This document shows, piece after piece, positions 24,087 through 36,400 of a stretch of DNA of 64,000 bases (positions are counted from its first letter, which is position 1; each line of letters opens with the position of its first letter). The DNA lies in assembly GCF_000204055.1 (NCBI RefSeq), contig NW_006768787.1, positions 248,001-312,000 of the forward strand. The letters run 5' to 3'. The notes under the pieces are model-generated. The model made no database searches. It had not been told where the DNA came from and saw nothing but the letters and a program-made list of their open reading frames with translations. The DNA comes from Melampsora larici-populina 98AG31. Its lineage: Eukaryota; Basidiomycota; Pucciniomycetes; Pucciniales; Melampsoraceae. Position numbers and translations under genes: made by a program.

Positions 24087-26520
24087 TTACTGATCTCGAC
24101 ACTGGTAGCTATGATGAGAGTTTGAATCGCCGCTCCCGTCATACCTTGCAACCTATGAAAAGATATATGTGCCGAGATAGATGAGCCACGGTTCTGGAGA
24201 GTGAATTAAAGGATGAAAACTCACCAATGGCCATGGACACAATTTCCGTTGAAATTGAATCCCTTTATCCTTTTGACCATCGACAAACTTAGTTGCGATC
24301 ATGTGATCCGGAGCTTTCCCATTTTCCGTCCACTCGATTAACGCCAATACCATGTCGTGCTTGCGATCAAATGAAGATGACTGGAACGTTTCATTGAGAG
24401 GTAGCTCGCTTTGTCCAGCTGCACCTATGTTTGTAGGACCCGGTCCACCCCCACAGTGACCCATTCCTAATCAAACAAAGCAAATTGATATAGTGTTCGC
24501 AAAATGAAGGATGAGAAGACGTACCAGGAACTGGAAATAATCTGTAGGACTCTCTGGGATCTCTTCCCAATGTCTTCTTAACTTGATCGTGGTACCATAT
24601 AGACTTGTGGGTTTCGGAAATGGCCAGTCACCCAAAAGCAAAAATGTCAACATAAGGAGGAAATCTCATTCTCGAGGTTTCACATTTCGCAGATGTAAAA
24701 TGATTGTCTGCCAGAGTGACTTACAGAGCGGCTGGGAATGAGAGGATCTGCAAGGAGGGGAAAACCTGTGATCAGCCGTGAGAGGTTCAGAAGAGTGTCT
24801 AGATTCGTCTGTACAATACTGACCGGCCATTCCAGTATAAGTCATCAATTTTCCTCCGCGTTGGATGAAAGGTAAAATGTTACCATCGATTGCATTGGCC
24901 TGACCCGGGTTTGTATGATCTGCAACAGCGAGCATCTCAAGGAGGGATTTCGAAGTGAATTTATACTCCGTATTGATCCGAGTGAAATTCTTGATCACGA
25001 AGCCCAGAAAATTTTAAAAACCGGCGAAATACTATTTCATCAAAAAAACCCGGGACTCTTAATTAAGCCTGACTCACCAATACTTGGTATTTGTAGAAAT
25101 CTGTGGATGGTGGGAATGGTGCTGCAGGCATGAACATTCCGATGCTTGCGAATGATTCGGCACCATGAGCGTAAGCAGGAAATAGGAGGGATCCGTTCTC
25201 ATCGACCCAATCTTCAAATGCAGATCGCGCTACCGATATCTGTGGTGAGGTTAAGCAGAGTGTTGTAGCATCACTGCTACTAGCGTTTTGCGATTGGTCT
25301 GGGGAACATCGTAGCGAGTCGAATGTTGGCTGGCAGACCAGAGGATTATCAATGATTCCATCCTGTACGCCGTCTAACAAATCACACTCATCCATGGTGT
25401 GCTCATGGACGAGCGCCCAATCGCTCGCACTCATGAACCCTTCCTTTGTTGGTAAATTGCGCAAATGAGATTCGATCATCCAGCCATTTCTGAACAGATT
25501 GACACCAGATTCAGATGACACTATTAAATAACTTTAAGGCGAAGTGGAGAAACAAAATTTACAGATGAGTCCACCACTGCGCTGCTGCACCTGCCAGTAC
25601 ACCATCAAAGTCTTCGGGAAACGCTTGTACTTCTTTCAGACCTTGTTTGCCTCCTGAAGAACAGCCTATATACAAGACATTTCTTAGCTCAAGAGCGCTG
25701 AGGATATCAGCGTAGAATGAAGCAGACTGTGTAAGGACGAACCGAGCCAATAATTCGTTTTGGATGCTTCGGTATAGAAGCTCTTGACGACCACCTTGGA
25801 GAACACGGTACTAAGGTGAACTGCGCGGTATCCAAAGTCGATTTGTGTTTCTCCATTTGAGATAGCAAAGGTACCGTCAAACCCTGTGCCATTGTGACCA
25901 GTGTTGGTCGATGCGACAGCGAACTTGTATTTTGAGAGGGGGACTCCCTACATCGTGACGTCAATGGGAGGAATCAGGTAAGAGGGTAGGAGATTCACGA
26001 GCCTGGGGCAGTTTCACTTGAGTTACGACTTACCATGCTATCATTGAAGCAGTCATTCAAGAGTAAAACATCACAGGTGATTAATTTTTTCGTACACGAT
26101 TTTCGTCTAAGAAAAAGGGCTCACTCAGGATAGTTGACTTTTCCAGAATCTAGTTTTGCAACGAATCATATGATTCGATGTTCAGGTTTGGGTCTCGAGC
26201 CAGTAATATCAAATGATCAAATCACTAACCTCCGCCATTACCTACAAATGCGAATCTACCACTCCAATCTTCCAAAGGTAACCAAACCTCGAATTGGACC
26301 TGACTGGTGCTCGAGGTATTGAAATTGGCTCCTGGAAGGTTTACATATATAAAAATCAGCGTCGTAGATCAGCAAGACGAAACGTGTCTATTGACTTGAA
26401 ATGTGGCTCACCAAATCTGCAGAACTTTGGTAAGTTAATGACCACTTGTCGGGATGATGTAGATCCCAAATACGGATCGGAAAAGTGCCCGGATGCTGTT
26501 ATATCACCAAGAGATTGAAA
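24087..26520 (-). CDS. Tannase / feruloyl esterase family protein, 5' end unclear
   Basis: Serine esterase of the tannase family, normally secreted and cleaving phenolic esters of plant cell walls. Visible in order: INLPKFCRFGANFNTSST (junction 26412/26331), EVWLPLEDWSGRFAFVGNGG, KFAVASTNTGHNGTGFDG, NYWLGCSSGGKQGLKEVQ (nucleophile Ser), GGKLMTYTGMADPLIPSRS (acid Asp), YRLFPVPGMGHCGGGPG (His) and APDHMIATKFVDGQ; the last exon 24152-24087 ends CQCRDQ-like with a TAA stop. Cysteines next to the nucleophile Ser and the His match the vicinal disulfide of the family. Two problems remain: the junction near 25510-25562 does not close in frame with an intron of normal length, and no signal peptide is found before 26520, where an imperfect direct repeat begins. 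It may be damaged. Confidence 0.75.
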
Positions 26521-26712
26521 TCACGCCCATCAGAAATCAGTTTCAAATGAGGGGCGCGCACATGGACCTAAGTGAAATGGCTCAACAAGGTAATTCAAAG
26601 TCACCGGATGCTATTTTTTGAAGAAATTTTGATAAGACCAATAAAACGTCAGTATCCGATGAGTGGCGCGCTCGATAATCTAGGTATGTAGAGTGGCTTC
26701 ACTGTGTAATTC
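26489..26712. repeat. Imperfect direct repeat, about 115-bp units
   Basis: CGGATGCT starts both units (about 26489 and 26607), and both contain a GCGCGC core and end GTAATTC or GTGTAATTC. Divergence is high. The repeat covers the region where the tannase gene should begin. Confidence 0.4.
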
Positions 26713-26783
26713 TGAGACGTAAACTTCGATTACAGTCGTCTTGATGGCGGCTGGGACCAAATGCCGTAGATTCGCGCAGCGAC

Positions 26784-26910
26784 TAAGCTTAACTAAGCCC
26801 CTCTTCCGCGGCCACGTCCGCGACCTCGAAGAGGGGCTTATCGCGGACTCGCGATTTTTGGCGGAGGACTTCCAAGAATTAAGTACCGTTATGTACTTTC
26901 TTCAACTTCA
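26784..26910 (+). repeat. Left inverted terminus with hairpin
   Basis: The terminal block matches the right end (38776 down to about 38650) in inverted orientation, including CCGCGGCCACGTCCGCGACC in the hairpin loop. The only early difference is TTATCGCGG against TTACCGCGG. Confidence 0.9.
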
Positions 26911-27112
26911 CCTCAAAACCTCTCCACAAAAATTTCCATGTTTCTCGTGTCTTGTTCTCTACATTTGTCTACATAAGTTGGTACTACTTTCATCAGAAAC
27001 ACACTTGTTTTGCATATTTGGGAGGCATGACTAAATATGGTCCCTATGTCTTCCTGTAACAGCCTAAGAACGGGTGTACAGGCCATCAATCTGATTTGAC
27101 CGATTTGACCTC

Positions 27113-27703
27113 GGGCGAATCCAAACTTAACAAAGTCCCTCGCCAAAGGCCCGAGCCCCAGCGAGGGACTTACCCCATAAACTGGAATCCTGGCGTGAGA
27201 AGTGAGCTGTATTTGCTCCAAATTCTCTACATCTGTTTGTTTTTTTTCTCTCTCAACAAACATGTCTTGCAACAAAGAAAGAAGAAAAAGGCAAGGGACC
27301 ATTACATATGTACCAATTGCAAACTCCTTTCTATCTTTTTGGGAAGTTATCTTTTTGAGTAGTTGAAGATCAATTATTTTGACCGCTTTCTGAGAAATAC
27401 AGGCTTTGAGCCGGCTCGCCGCTGCTGAAAATTGAAAACAGACCCATTTTTGATTCCCCAGTAGCCCAAGTTCCAGACCAGATTTGGGGAAGCTTGCAAT
27501 TGGCTCATATGTAATGAATATTTGCCATCATCCTTTTATTTACCTCCAAGACCTGTTTATTTAGGAACAAATCAAAGAATTCAAAGTAGCGTTTTTTGAG
27601 CCAATACAGGCTACTTCTCACGCCAGGATTCCAGTTTATGGGGTAAGTCCCTCGCTGGGGCTCGGGCCTTTGGCGAGGGACTTTGTTAAGTTTGGGGCGA
27701 ATC
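27113..27703. mobile_element. 573-bp non-autonomous relative with 9-bp duplication
   Basis: Element 27122-27694 starts CAAACTTAACAAAGTCCCTC and ends with its reverse complement. The duplication GGGCGAATC flanks it at 27113-27121 and 27695-27703. The first 81 bases of the two arms are identical, and each arm contains a hairpin of GTCCCTCGC against GCGAGGGAC. There is no coding capacity. The tip CTTAACAAAG is close to CTTAACTAAG of the surrounding transposon, which suggests that the same or a related enzyme moves it. Confidence 0.88.
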
Positions 27704-27877
27704 CGGACAAATCCTTATCCTGGGTGGAAACTGTCATAAGACATAAAAGTATTATGACCTAATGGCAGTAATCCTTAGCAGTAAGGGTTAGGGGGGTGAC
27801 GCGTCTGCTGTACATAACTTATAAGATGCCACCGTGATCATCGATGCACATTCACTTGCACTCCAACTAACTACGTC

Positions 27878-30412
27878 ATGCTTACTCGCTCTCGGAGTGC
27901 TATTATTCCGCCTTTGCCTGATGTTTGCAGAACCCCAAGAACCCCAGCCGCAGCACCAGCAGCCACCAAAACTGACCCTCAAGAGTTCCGGCCAACAATC
28001 TCAAAGTCATTGCTCAAGGATGACGATGAAGAACAACGAAAAGTGATACGAGACTTATTTTACAACATATTCAAAATGATTGCTCGAGCCTTGCAAGTTG
28101 ACTCGACTATGAGTCTCGTTCGAAAAAAGGATGTTTTTCTCATCGCGAGTACCGGGTATGGCAAGTCTCGAATACCGGAATTATTCTATCTAATGTTCAC
28201 CAAAGCATGTGCGCCTATCATCTTGACTTTGAATCCTTTAGACGCGCTTGGAGATAATCAAGTAAGTTTCTCAAATGTGTCTCTGTTTGATGTTCTATAA
28301 TCATTTTCACTCACTATTTATCGGGCATTTGGACAGGTTGAAGAAAAGGCTAGAAATGGTCTGAGTGCTATCAACCTGACACGGGCGTCTTTCACGAAAG
28401 CTGTGTATAAAGAGATTCTTGCAGGAAAATACCAATTTATTTATGTGGTAAGCCCTGAAATTGATCTCGATTGTTTTTGAATCATTCCTGAGCTGACCGG
28501 ACATGTGCTTAACATAGTCGCCAGAAATTTTCTTGAATAACTCTCAATTCGAACGTCTCTATTTTTCCAAGGGATTCCGTAACCGTTTGGTGCTCAAGGT
28601 CGTAGATGAGGCTCACCTCATCTACTGTTGGGGCCTTGCCTTGTCGGGCAGAATCAAAAATTACCGATGTTTTCAGATCCCGCAAGATCGCACCGCTTTT
28701 TAGCCTTCATACGGGAACCTAGTGGAGCGGTTTCTAGCCACAGAAGCAGTACCAACTCTACTTATGTCAGCAACTTGTCCTCCTCGCAACTTCGACCAAA
28801 TTGTTGCAAGTCTCAAAATCACCAGAGATAGCATTGACATTCATCGAAGCGAACTAGTACAACCAGAGATCCGTTTCATCCGGGTCACCCTCAGACACGG
28901 ATGTTCTTCAATGGACTTGCTCAAGAAATTCTTTGCACCTAAAACCAACGTGACTGATTCCGAGCTTGTACCCACTCTTGTGTACTGTCATACACAAAAC
29001 GACACCTACTTAGCCCTTAAGGCAATTAATTCAGCCCGCCAAAACCAAATCGATTCGAGCAATGGCTTGAGTACCTCAGTTTGCCGTTATCACGCCTCAA
29101 CCTGTCCCATTGATAAGATTCGCCGAGCGCAGGATTTTGGAAAGGGGGTTTTCTCAGTAATGACCTGTACTAACGCTCTTGGCCTTGGCCAAAACTGGAC
29201 ACGTGTGAGAAGGGTGATTATTATGGGCCAGCTGGATCCGCTCGAGGTGCTGCAAATGACCGGTCGAGGCGGTCGAGACGGGCGACCAGCTGTGGCTTTT
29301 TTGATACTCAATCAATTGTCGCAGACTGACAAGGATTCGCTTTCGGTTTTGCCACATCAGAGTCTGCAAGACCACGATCATCATATGCTTGCTATGTCTA
29401 CCACTGAGGTATGCTTACGGGTGGCTTTTGAGGTCCTACTACGGTGAGTGATATGCTTTTCACATTCGGTTTATCAGGTCCGTGCTGATGCTGACTCCTT
29501 TCGTCAAATAACTTGATGAGTTGTAGGTATAACTACATACCGGTATCGAAAAATGACCAAGCCGTGACGAGTGAAACTCGACGGCAGGCCGAGGCCAATA
29601 TGGCACCGTGCCGCTGCTCGAACTGTGATTCAAATGCTGTAAATTTTTTCCTGGCTCAACAGAAAATCTTGACTCAATCGAATTTCACCGAGTTGGTCCT
29701 CCAGCAGGACGTGCCACCTGGACAACCCGACTTCAAAGTTGACTCAGAAGATCTCGTTTGTCAGGACAGTGGGATTCAAACCACATTGAGACCCATAGGC
29801 GATGACCATCCTCTACGTCAAGATATACGCTGGATTCGATTATTCCTGCGAATTCAAGCAAATCTGATGTCAATTTTTAATTTAGAATATCCTAAGGGTT
29901 CATTCTACACTCTCGATGACCTGTTCTCACCCAACAAAATTTGGAGCCTGTGCATCAACTACGACCTTGTTTTAGACAGACTGCATTTGGATGATGTGTT
30001 TGGTAGTGAACCTCTTCCAAATACATACACATCAATACATCAAGACATTCGCAAATGGAAGGCAAGCACGGATTCGATTGCAGTTTTGCACCCTTCGGAA
30101 GAAGAGATGATCATGTACAACGAAGCAAAGACCAAAGCGAAGCAAAAAAGTGCCTCCAATTTCACTAAGGCAAAAGATGCGAGCGAAAAGGACAAAGTGG
30201 TATGGTTTCATTACTTTATCTTCTAATTATCATATATGTCTTTTGTAACACTTTGGTTCATGCAATCTAACCCTGTCATGAAATTAACTACTTTATTGCA
30301 GGTAGACCCTACGACTTCAGGAATCACTGGTCCTAAGTTGACCGAGAGAAAACCACCCCCATATGTCGGTAAGAAGGGCAAATCAGCCAAACGAAGGAAC
30401 ACCGCAGTTTAG
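27878..30412 (+). pseudogene. RecQ-like superfamily 2 helicase of the transposon, one in-frame stop
   Basis: Expected to be an ATP-driven DNA-unwinding enzyme helping the element move. Exons: 27878-28261, 28337-28447, 28518-29443, 29527-30199, 30302-30412. Helicase motifs appear in order: Walker A ASTGYGKSR, VVDEAH (motif II, DEAH), LLMSATCPP (III), TLVYCHTQND (IV), CRYHASTCPIDK and QMTGRGGRDGR (VI). A Cys pair CRCSNCD (near 29610) and a basic C-terminal tail with KKGKSAKRRN follow. In exon 3 a TAG codon at 28701-28703 interrupts an otherwise open frame between the DEAH box and motif III; sequence on both sides is collinear with the family. The copy is therefore probably dead, unless the stop is read through or is a sequencing error. 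Confidence 0.85.
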
Positions 30413-33400
30413 CTCAACCTGACTTTCGGGGTGGATGTCTTCACGATTGCCTTCGGCATCAACCACCGTGTCACCCAAACAACCCCATCGATACCGAGAT
30501 ACTTCATTCTTTTTCCGGTCTTTCAAAAAGTTGTCTTGTAATACATTTGTTCCGGTCAAGACCGTATCGGTAAATTGACTTTTGACAGTCGAGTTTTTGG
30601 AAGTGACATATTGATAATTCCAAGAGCGGATAAAGTTAGCGAGGGTTTGTTCTGAAAGGTTATGGTAGTGGTTTTGAAACACAGGTTTCAGTCCGCTCCG
30701 GATTTTTAATTGTTGAATCAGTTGTCGTAGCTAGGAACAAGTTTCAATGTTTCATTAATCAATTTGAATCAAGATGTTTATTAAAAATCTCTTGCACACA
30801 CAAATGTAATGTTAATTGAAATAGCGATCAGCTTTTCAATATCCGTTCCGTTACTCTACATAATCACATGATTAATCGATGTGTTAATCAAAACCCCGAA
30901 AAAAAAAGACTAACCGTTTGATTGAAATGGTGTTTGAGCCAAAAGTTTTGGTGTTCAAGCCAGAGATCATTTCCTACAAAATGACCTGGGCGTTGACCTG
31001 ATGGAATAAGCAAACTATGCAGTATTAGTTTGGCCAAATTAGGAGGTAGGTCCTGCTCCACAAGCACAAGAAAGCGAGTCAGATGCAATGCATATCGAGG
31101 CAAGCCCTTTAACCCATGAGCCATTATTGACCATCGTTTCCACATCAGCATTAGCCTGCCAATATCACCTGCGTGTGTCGCATCATCAGCTTCCACCACA
31201 GTCGCAAAATCACGTATCCGAAGCCTTAAATTATAGCCGACATTGACCCCTATCTTATGACACGCTCTCAAAGAATCCGAGGTGCAAAATTCTTTGTAAC
31301 ATCTATCTATTAGGTCTTGGGCCGCACCCTCCTTGCCTAGGTCCGGAGGAGTCTCGTATTTTGACATAGTGTGCCTAGATCATGTTTAAAAACATGTCGT
31401 AAGATCAGGTTCTAACTTGGGATCGGGATGCAATCAAGGTGGACTCACCTTAAACACGACACCAAAGTTGTGCAGTGAACCGAGTGGAGCGCTTTCATAA
31501 CAGTTCCAAAATCCATGCTCGACGGCAGTTTAGCATTAGCTCCTTGTAATCCGCCCAAAGACTGCCATGCCTTCCACGCGCCAGTGTCCTTAGAGTCACG
31601 TGTATCACCCCAATGATGCGATAGGATCCCTTGTGCCAGGTTCCACATAATATGGGAAACCCCAGGGATAGTAAGCACACTGGTAAGGCCTCCTACGTCA
31701 GTTCCGGCGGGAGTACGCTTCTTTCGAAGACTTTCGATATTCTGACAAGTGCCAAGGTCACCTTGAACGATCCTGATCCATTTTGACATTTCTTTGAGCG
31801 TCAGCCCGCATTGAGAAGCGATTTCGTCAAAAACTTGTGCAACCCCATCTGCTGAGTTGTCGGCCGCGTCCATTAGGCTCATCAGAAACAAATGGCGATC
31901 ATCTACAGGAATCTGGTCTACCGGAGGTGGCCTTGTAGCAATTTTGGGTGAGGGAGTCGTTCCAGCTTTGAGAATGTATTTGTACATGACCGTGGCTAGC
32001 TGACTTTTTAAAGTCGCCTCCCACTGGTTCATATCACTTGCCTTTTCCCTGAAAGTGTCCAACCGGACCGGGGAATTCCGAGCTTCAGCCAAGGATTGAT
32101 GGTAGTTTCGAAGGTGAGTGCTCGGACTTTCTTTCAAGATATCTTTATCTAGGTATTTAGGTAAAAACTGAATATAACCCCATGTGCCATGAAAGAGATG
32201 CGACACAGTCTCTACTCGGGTATTGTGAACTCTTTGTAAGATATCAAAGTTATCGATGCAGATTATTGGGCATATACTATAAGGCTGGGCCATAAGTGCT
32301 CGCAGTGAGGCTTCTCGCTCGCTTTTGAGATGATTTAAAGTTTGTAAAGCTGTATCTCGAGAACTTGACAGGCCTAAAGTATTCAAATATTGAAAAACTC
32401 TATCAGACACTCCAGTTGCAATGAAAGTCAACGCGTTGTGCGACTGAAGCGCATTATCTCTATAATTAGACATGTACGAGACCATGCCACATATGGTGGT
32501 TGCAACCTAAAACAGTTATATCAAGTCAGTTGAGTAACCGCAATCTTTGTAAAGCAAGTAAGTGTGGTACTTGCCAGATTTGCTCGGTCTCTTTCTGCCT
32601 TAGTTTGGTCTTCTGGAAGATAAAGCATTTCCTCGTCATGTCGGGCTTCCCTCTCGCCAACAGTTTCAGTCGCCAGGCCGGTTTCAGCATCTGGATCATG
32701 TTCTGAATGTTCGTCTTCCAACGTGTCCCAAACGTTGCTGCGGTGAGCAGGCGTCATAAGAGCCGCACGATTATTTGATCTAAGCGATAGCTGATGATAC
32801 ATCAGATTCCACAAAAATGGCATTGAGGCCTTTAATTTATCTTCACGCGCGTGTAATTGACCTAGCTCAAAGAACTCGTTTGTGATTTTTTGTGAACTAT
32901 AAAAACATCGAGGTTTGGACATAATTTCTTGTTGAATTTCTTCTTGCGCCTATGAGAACCATTATCATTAAAGAGATTCAGGGATGGTTCTTTATCTGAA
33001 TAGATTAAGGATCTAGTATCAGTCTTATGTTTGACTGGTGCTTGATCGAAAGAAACCACAATACCTGAATAGATTAAGGATCTAGTATCAGTCTTATGTT
33101 TGACTGGTGCTTGATCGAAAGAAACCACAATCTAAGAAAAGAGATTGAGAAAGGTTTCTGATAATGAGTTCGATAAGGAAAAGAACAACTAGATGTGTAC
33201 AACACTTGTTCTAATATATTACTGACTCGAACTCAATGATTACATAAGATGTTAGAAAAGAGAAACTCTTCTATAATGCATATGACAGTATGCGCGTCCT
33301 GCTCCTCAGCATGACGTCACTACGTGACGTTCAATTCCCCCCCATCTTGATAACATCATGTAAATTTAATGCCTTACAAAAGTTGAGATGTTTTGCCGGT

Positions 33401-36400
33401 GATAAAGCCTTTGTCATAACATCAGCTATCATGTCTACTGTTGGCACATATTCCACCGTCAATTGCTTCGTCTTGACCAATTCGCGTAACCAATGGTACT
33501 TTACGTCTACATGCTTGGTCCTTCTCTTGAACTTTTCATTCTTCGACAAAGCAATGGCACCTTGATTATCTAGTTTAAAAATTGGTGAACTTCTTTGACC
33601 AATACCCATACCTTTCATCACATTTGTAACCCAAACTACATCTTGTCCTCCTTCGTAAGCAGACCTGTACTCCGCCTCCGTCGTTGATGTTGCCACATTT
33701 TCTTGTTTCCTACTTGTCCAATTTACCGTACTTTCACCAAGCCTTGTCACATATCCCCCTGTTGAGCGTCGCGTTCTTGGACATGCTGCGAAATCAGCAT
33801 CTGCAAACGCATTCAACTCCAAATCACTACCTCCTAGTACTAAACCTAAATCCTGCGTTCCTTTCAAAAACATTAAGACCCTCTTGAATGCTGTCCAATG
33901 TACGATTGACGGTTTGTTGAGGTGTTGAGATAGTTGAGACACAACAAAAGACAGATCTGGGCGTGTTGCGTTGTTTAGATACATCAGCTTTCCGACTGCT
34001 CGACGATAACTTATACCTAAGTCCAGAAATTGTTGATTTTCTTCGTCTGTTCCCGGTACAAGATAGGTGTTGAGGATCATTGGTGAACCAACAGGCTTAC
34101 AGTCGGTCATAGAATAATCTTCAAGTAGATCACGAATATACTGACCTTGTGAGAGTGTAATCGTCTTGGCTTGTCGATCACGAGTCACCTTCATGCCTAA
34201 AATGTACTTGAAGTCCACATTCTCGTCCATTTGAAACTTCTTCGTAATGGCAGAGTGAAAGCGTTTGAAATCATTAGTCGCGATGACCATGTCATCAACG
34301 TGTACATGTACGATGCACTTCCACTTCGGATCATGAGAGATGAAGACGCTTGGATCTTGAGCCGACGGTAAGAGAAGAATAGTTTTGAAGAAAGCTTTCA
34401 GCGTATCGTACCACACTTTTGGAGCCTGTTTTAAACCATAAAGTGCTTGTTTGAGCTCTAGCACAGTGTTTTCTGTCGCATCCTCAATGTTGAGTCCTTT
34501 GGGAATTTTCATATAAATTCGTTCTTCAGGTGAAGCGTTCAAGAAAGCAGCCACTGCGTCCATTTGATAGACGTCCAAGTCTTCAGCCGCCGCTACAGCA
34601 CAGAGAATTCGAAGAGAGACTAGTCGAGCTGTCGGAGCAAAGGTTTCATTGTAATCTTCGCCGAATTCTTGAGAAAAGCCTTGAGCACACGGTCGCGCTT
34701 TGTACTTCAGCAGTTCACCGTCACCACCTAGCTTCTTCTTAAACACCCAAGTCGTGCCGATTGCGCGACGACCCTTAGGTAAGATTACGACATCCCAGAC
34801 TTTTCTAGTATCCATGTCGTTCAATTCAGCAGTAATCACACGTTGCCAATCTGTTTTGTCCGTGCCCATCAAAGCCTGTCGATAAGTTTTGGGTGAAGTG
34901 TTGGTTAATTTAACGGTGTTCGCTCTCCGCGAGGATCCTTCAGGCAAGATGTTGAAGGTGTCGATGTCACTACAGATGTCATTTGGCGCTTTCGACCACA
35001 CATGATACTCCCAACCTGGCCTTGCCTTCTCAGTAAGCTGCTTCATCACCTCATCTTCGTCATCCTCATCTTCAGCAAAAGGATTTTCATTTGAAGTGTC
35101 AGCTGGTAAAGCCGGTTTGTTAGGTGATGTCGGCGCGATCGCAATTTGTTGAGGAGATGAAGCTGGTGAAGTTGGAAGAGGTTGTTCCGGTTCAGTTGGT
35201 GAATCAGGAACTTCAACAATTGGTGCGGCATCTGAAGGAGCATCGTTCAAAACAGAGACAGTATCTTGAATCGATAGATGAGTGTCCTCATGAAAAAGAC
35301 CGTCCAAATCAGTCTCAGTTACCTGATCTCCATTTTCAACACCCGGAAAACAGGCAGTGTCAAAAGTCACATCGTGAGAATAAACAACACGACCGTCATC
35401 AAGTCGAACACGATAATTTTTCATACCCACTTGATATCCCAGCAGTATACCACTCATCGAGGTGCTGTCGAATTTTCGTCGGAACTGCTTAGGGATTAAC
35501 ACAAAAGCACGACACCCAAAAGGTTTGAGTCTGGAATAGTCAAAGCTCCTACCAAACCACAACTCATATGCTGATTTATTGTTCGTGATCTTAGCCGGAG
35601 TGATATTCTCTAAGAACACTGCCGTCATCACAGCCTCAGCCCAAAAGCGATAAGGTAATTTTGATTGCCTCAGTAAAGTCCTTGCTTTTTCAGTCGTGGT
35701 TCGATTGCCTCTTTCCGAGACAGGATTTTGTTGAGGGGTGTAAGGAGCACTTAAGTGAGAAGTCGTCCCATTTTCCTTCAGCAATTTTTGAAATTCCTTC
35801 GACAGATATTCTCCACCTTGATCATTAACAAGACTCACGATCTTTTTGTTGTGCAGAGTCTCAACATTTGATTTGTAGTTTAAAAAGCACGAAAATGTTT
35901 CTGATTTTAATTTCATTATGTAAACATATTTATAGTTTGTACAAAAGTCTGTGAGTTTGAAATAGTATTGACCTCCACCTTCAGATGGTACAGAGATTTT
36001 ACCACTGAGATCACTGTGAACCATATCTAAGGGAGATTTAGAGGAAGGGAAATGTCCAGAATAGGGAAGCCTGTGACCTTTAGACAGTTTGCAAATATCA
36101 CAACTCCAGCCTGAGGGTTCCGACACATCATACATTATCTTAAGGCGCTCGGATCCGGGATGACCTCCCTGTCTGTGTAAGACGTCGTAGTCAGAGATTG
36201 AGATATTGACACGAGGAGAGGGAGCGGAACTTGACGTGCCTAAAGTAATGTCGAGTTCTATGACATGATTAACGACATGACCAATAAAACCACCAGCACC
36301 TTTCTTCGTCATGATAATGTCATCAACATAGCTTGAGATTGAGTAACCGTCCATGATCAAAGCACCCATGCTTATCAAACAGCAGCCGAGTTCTGGTACA

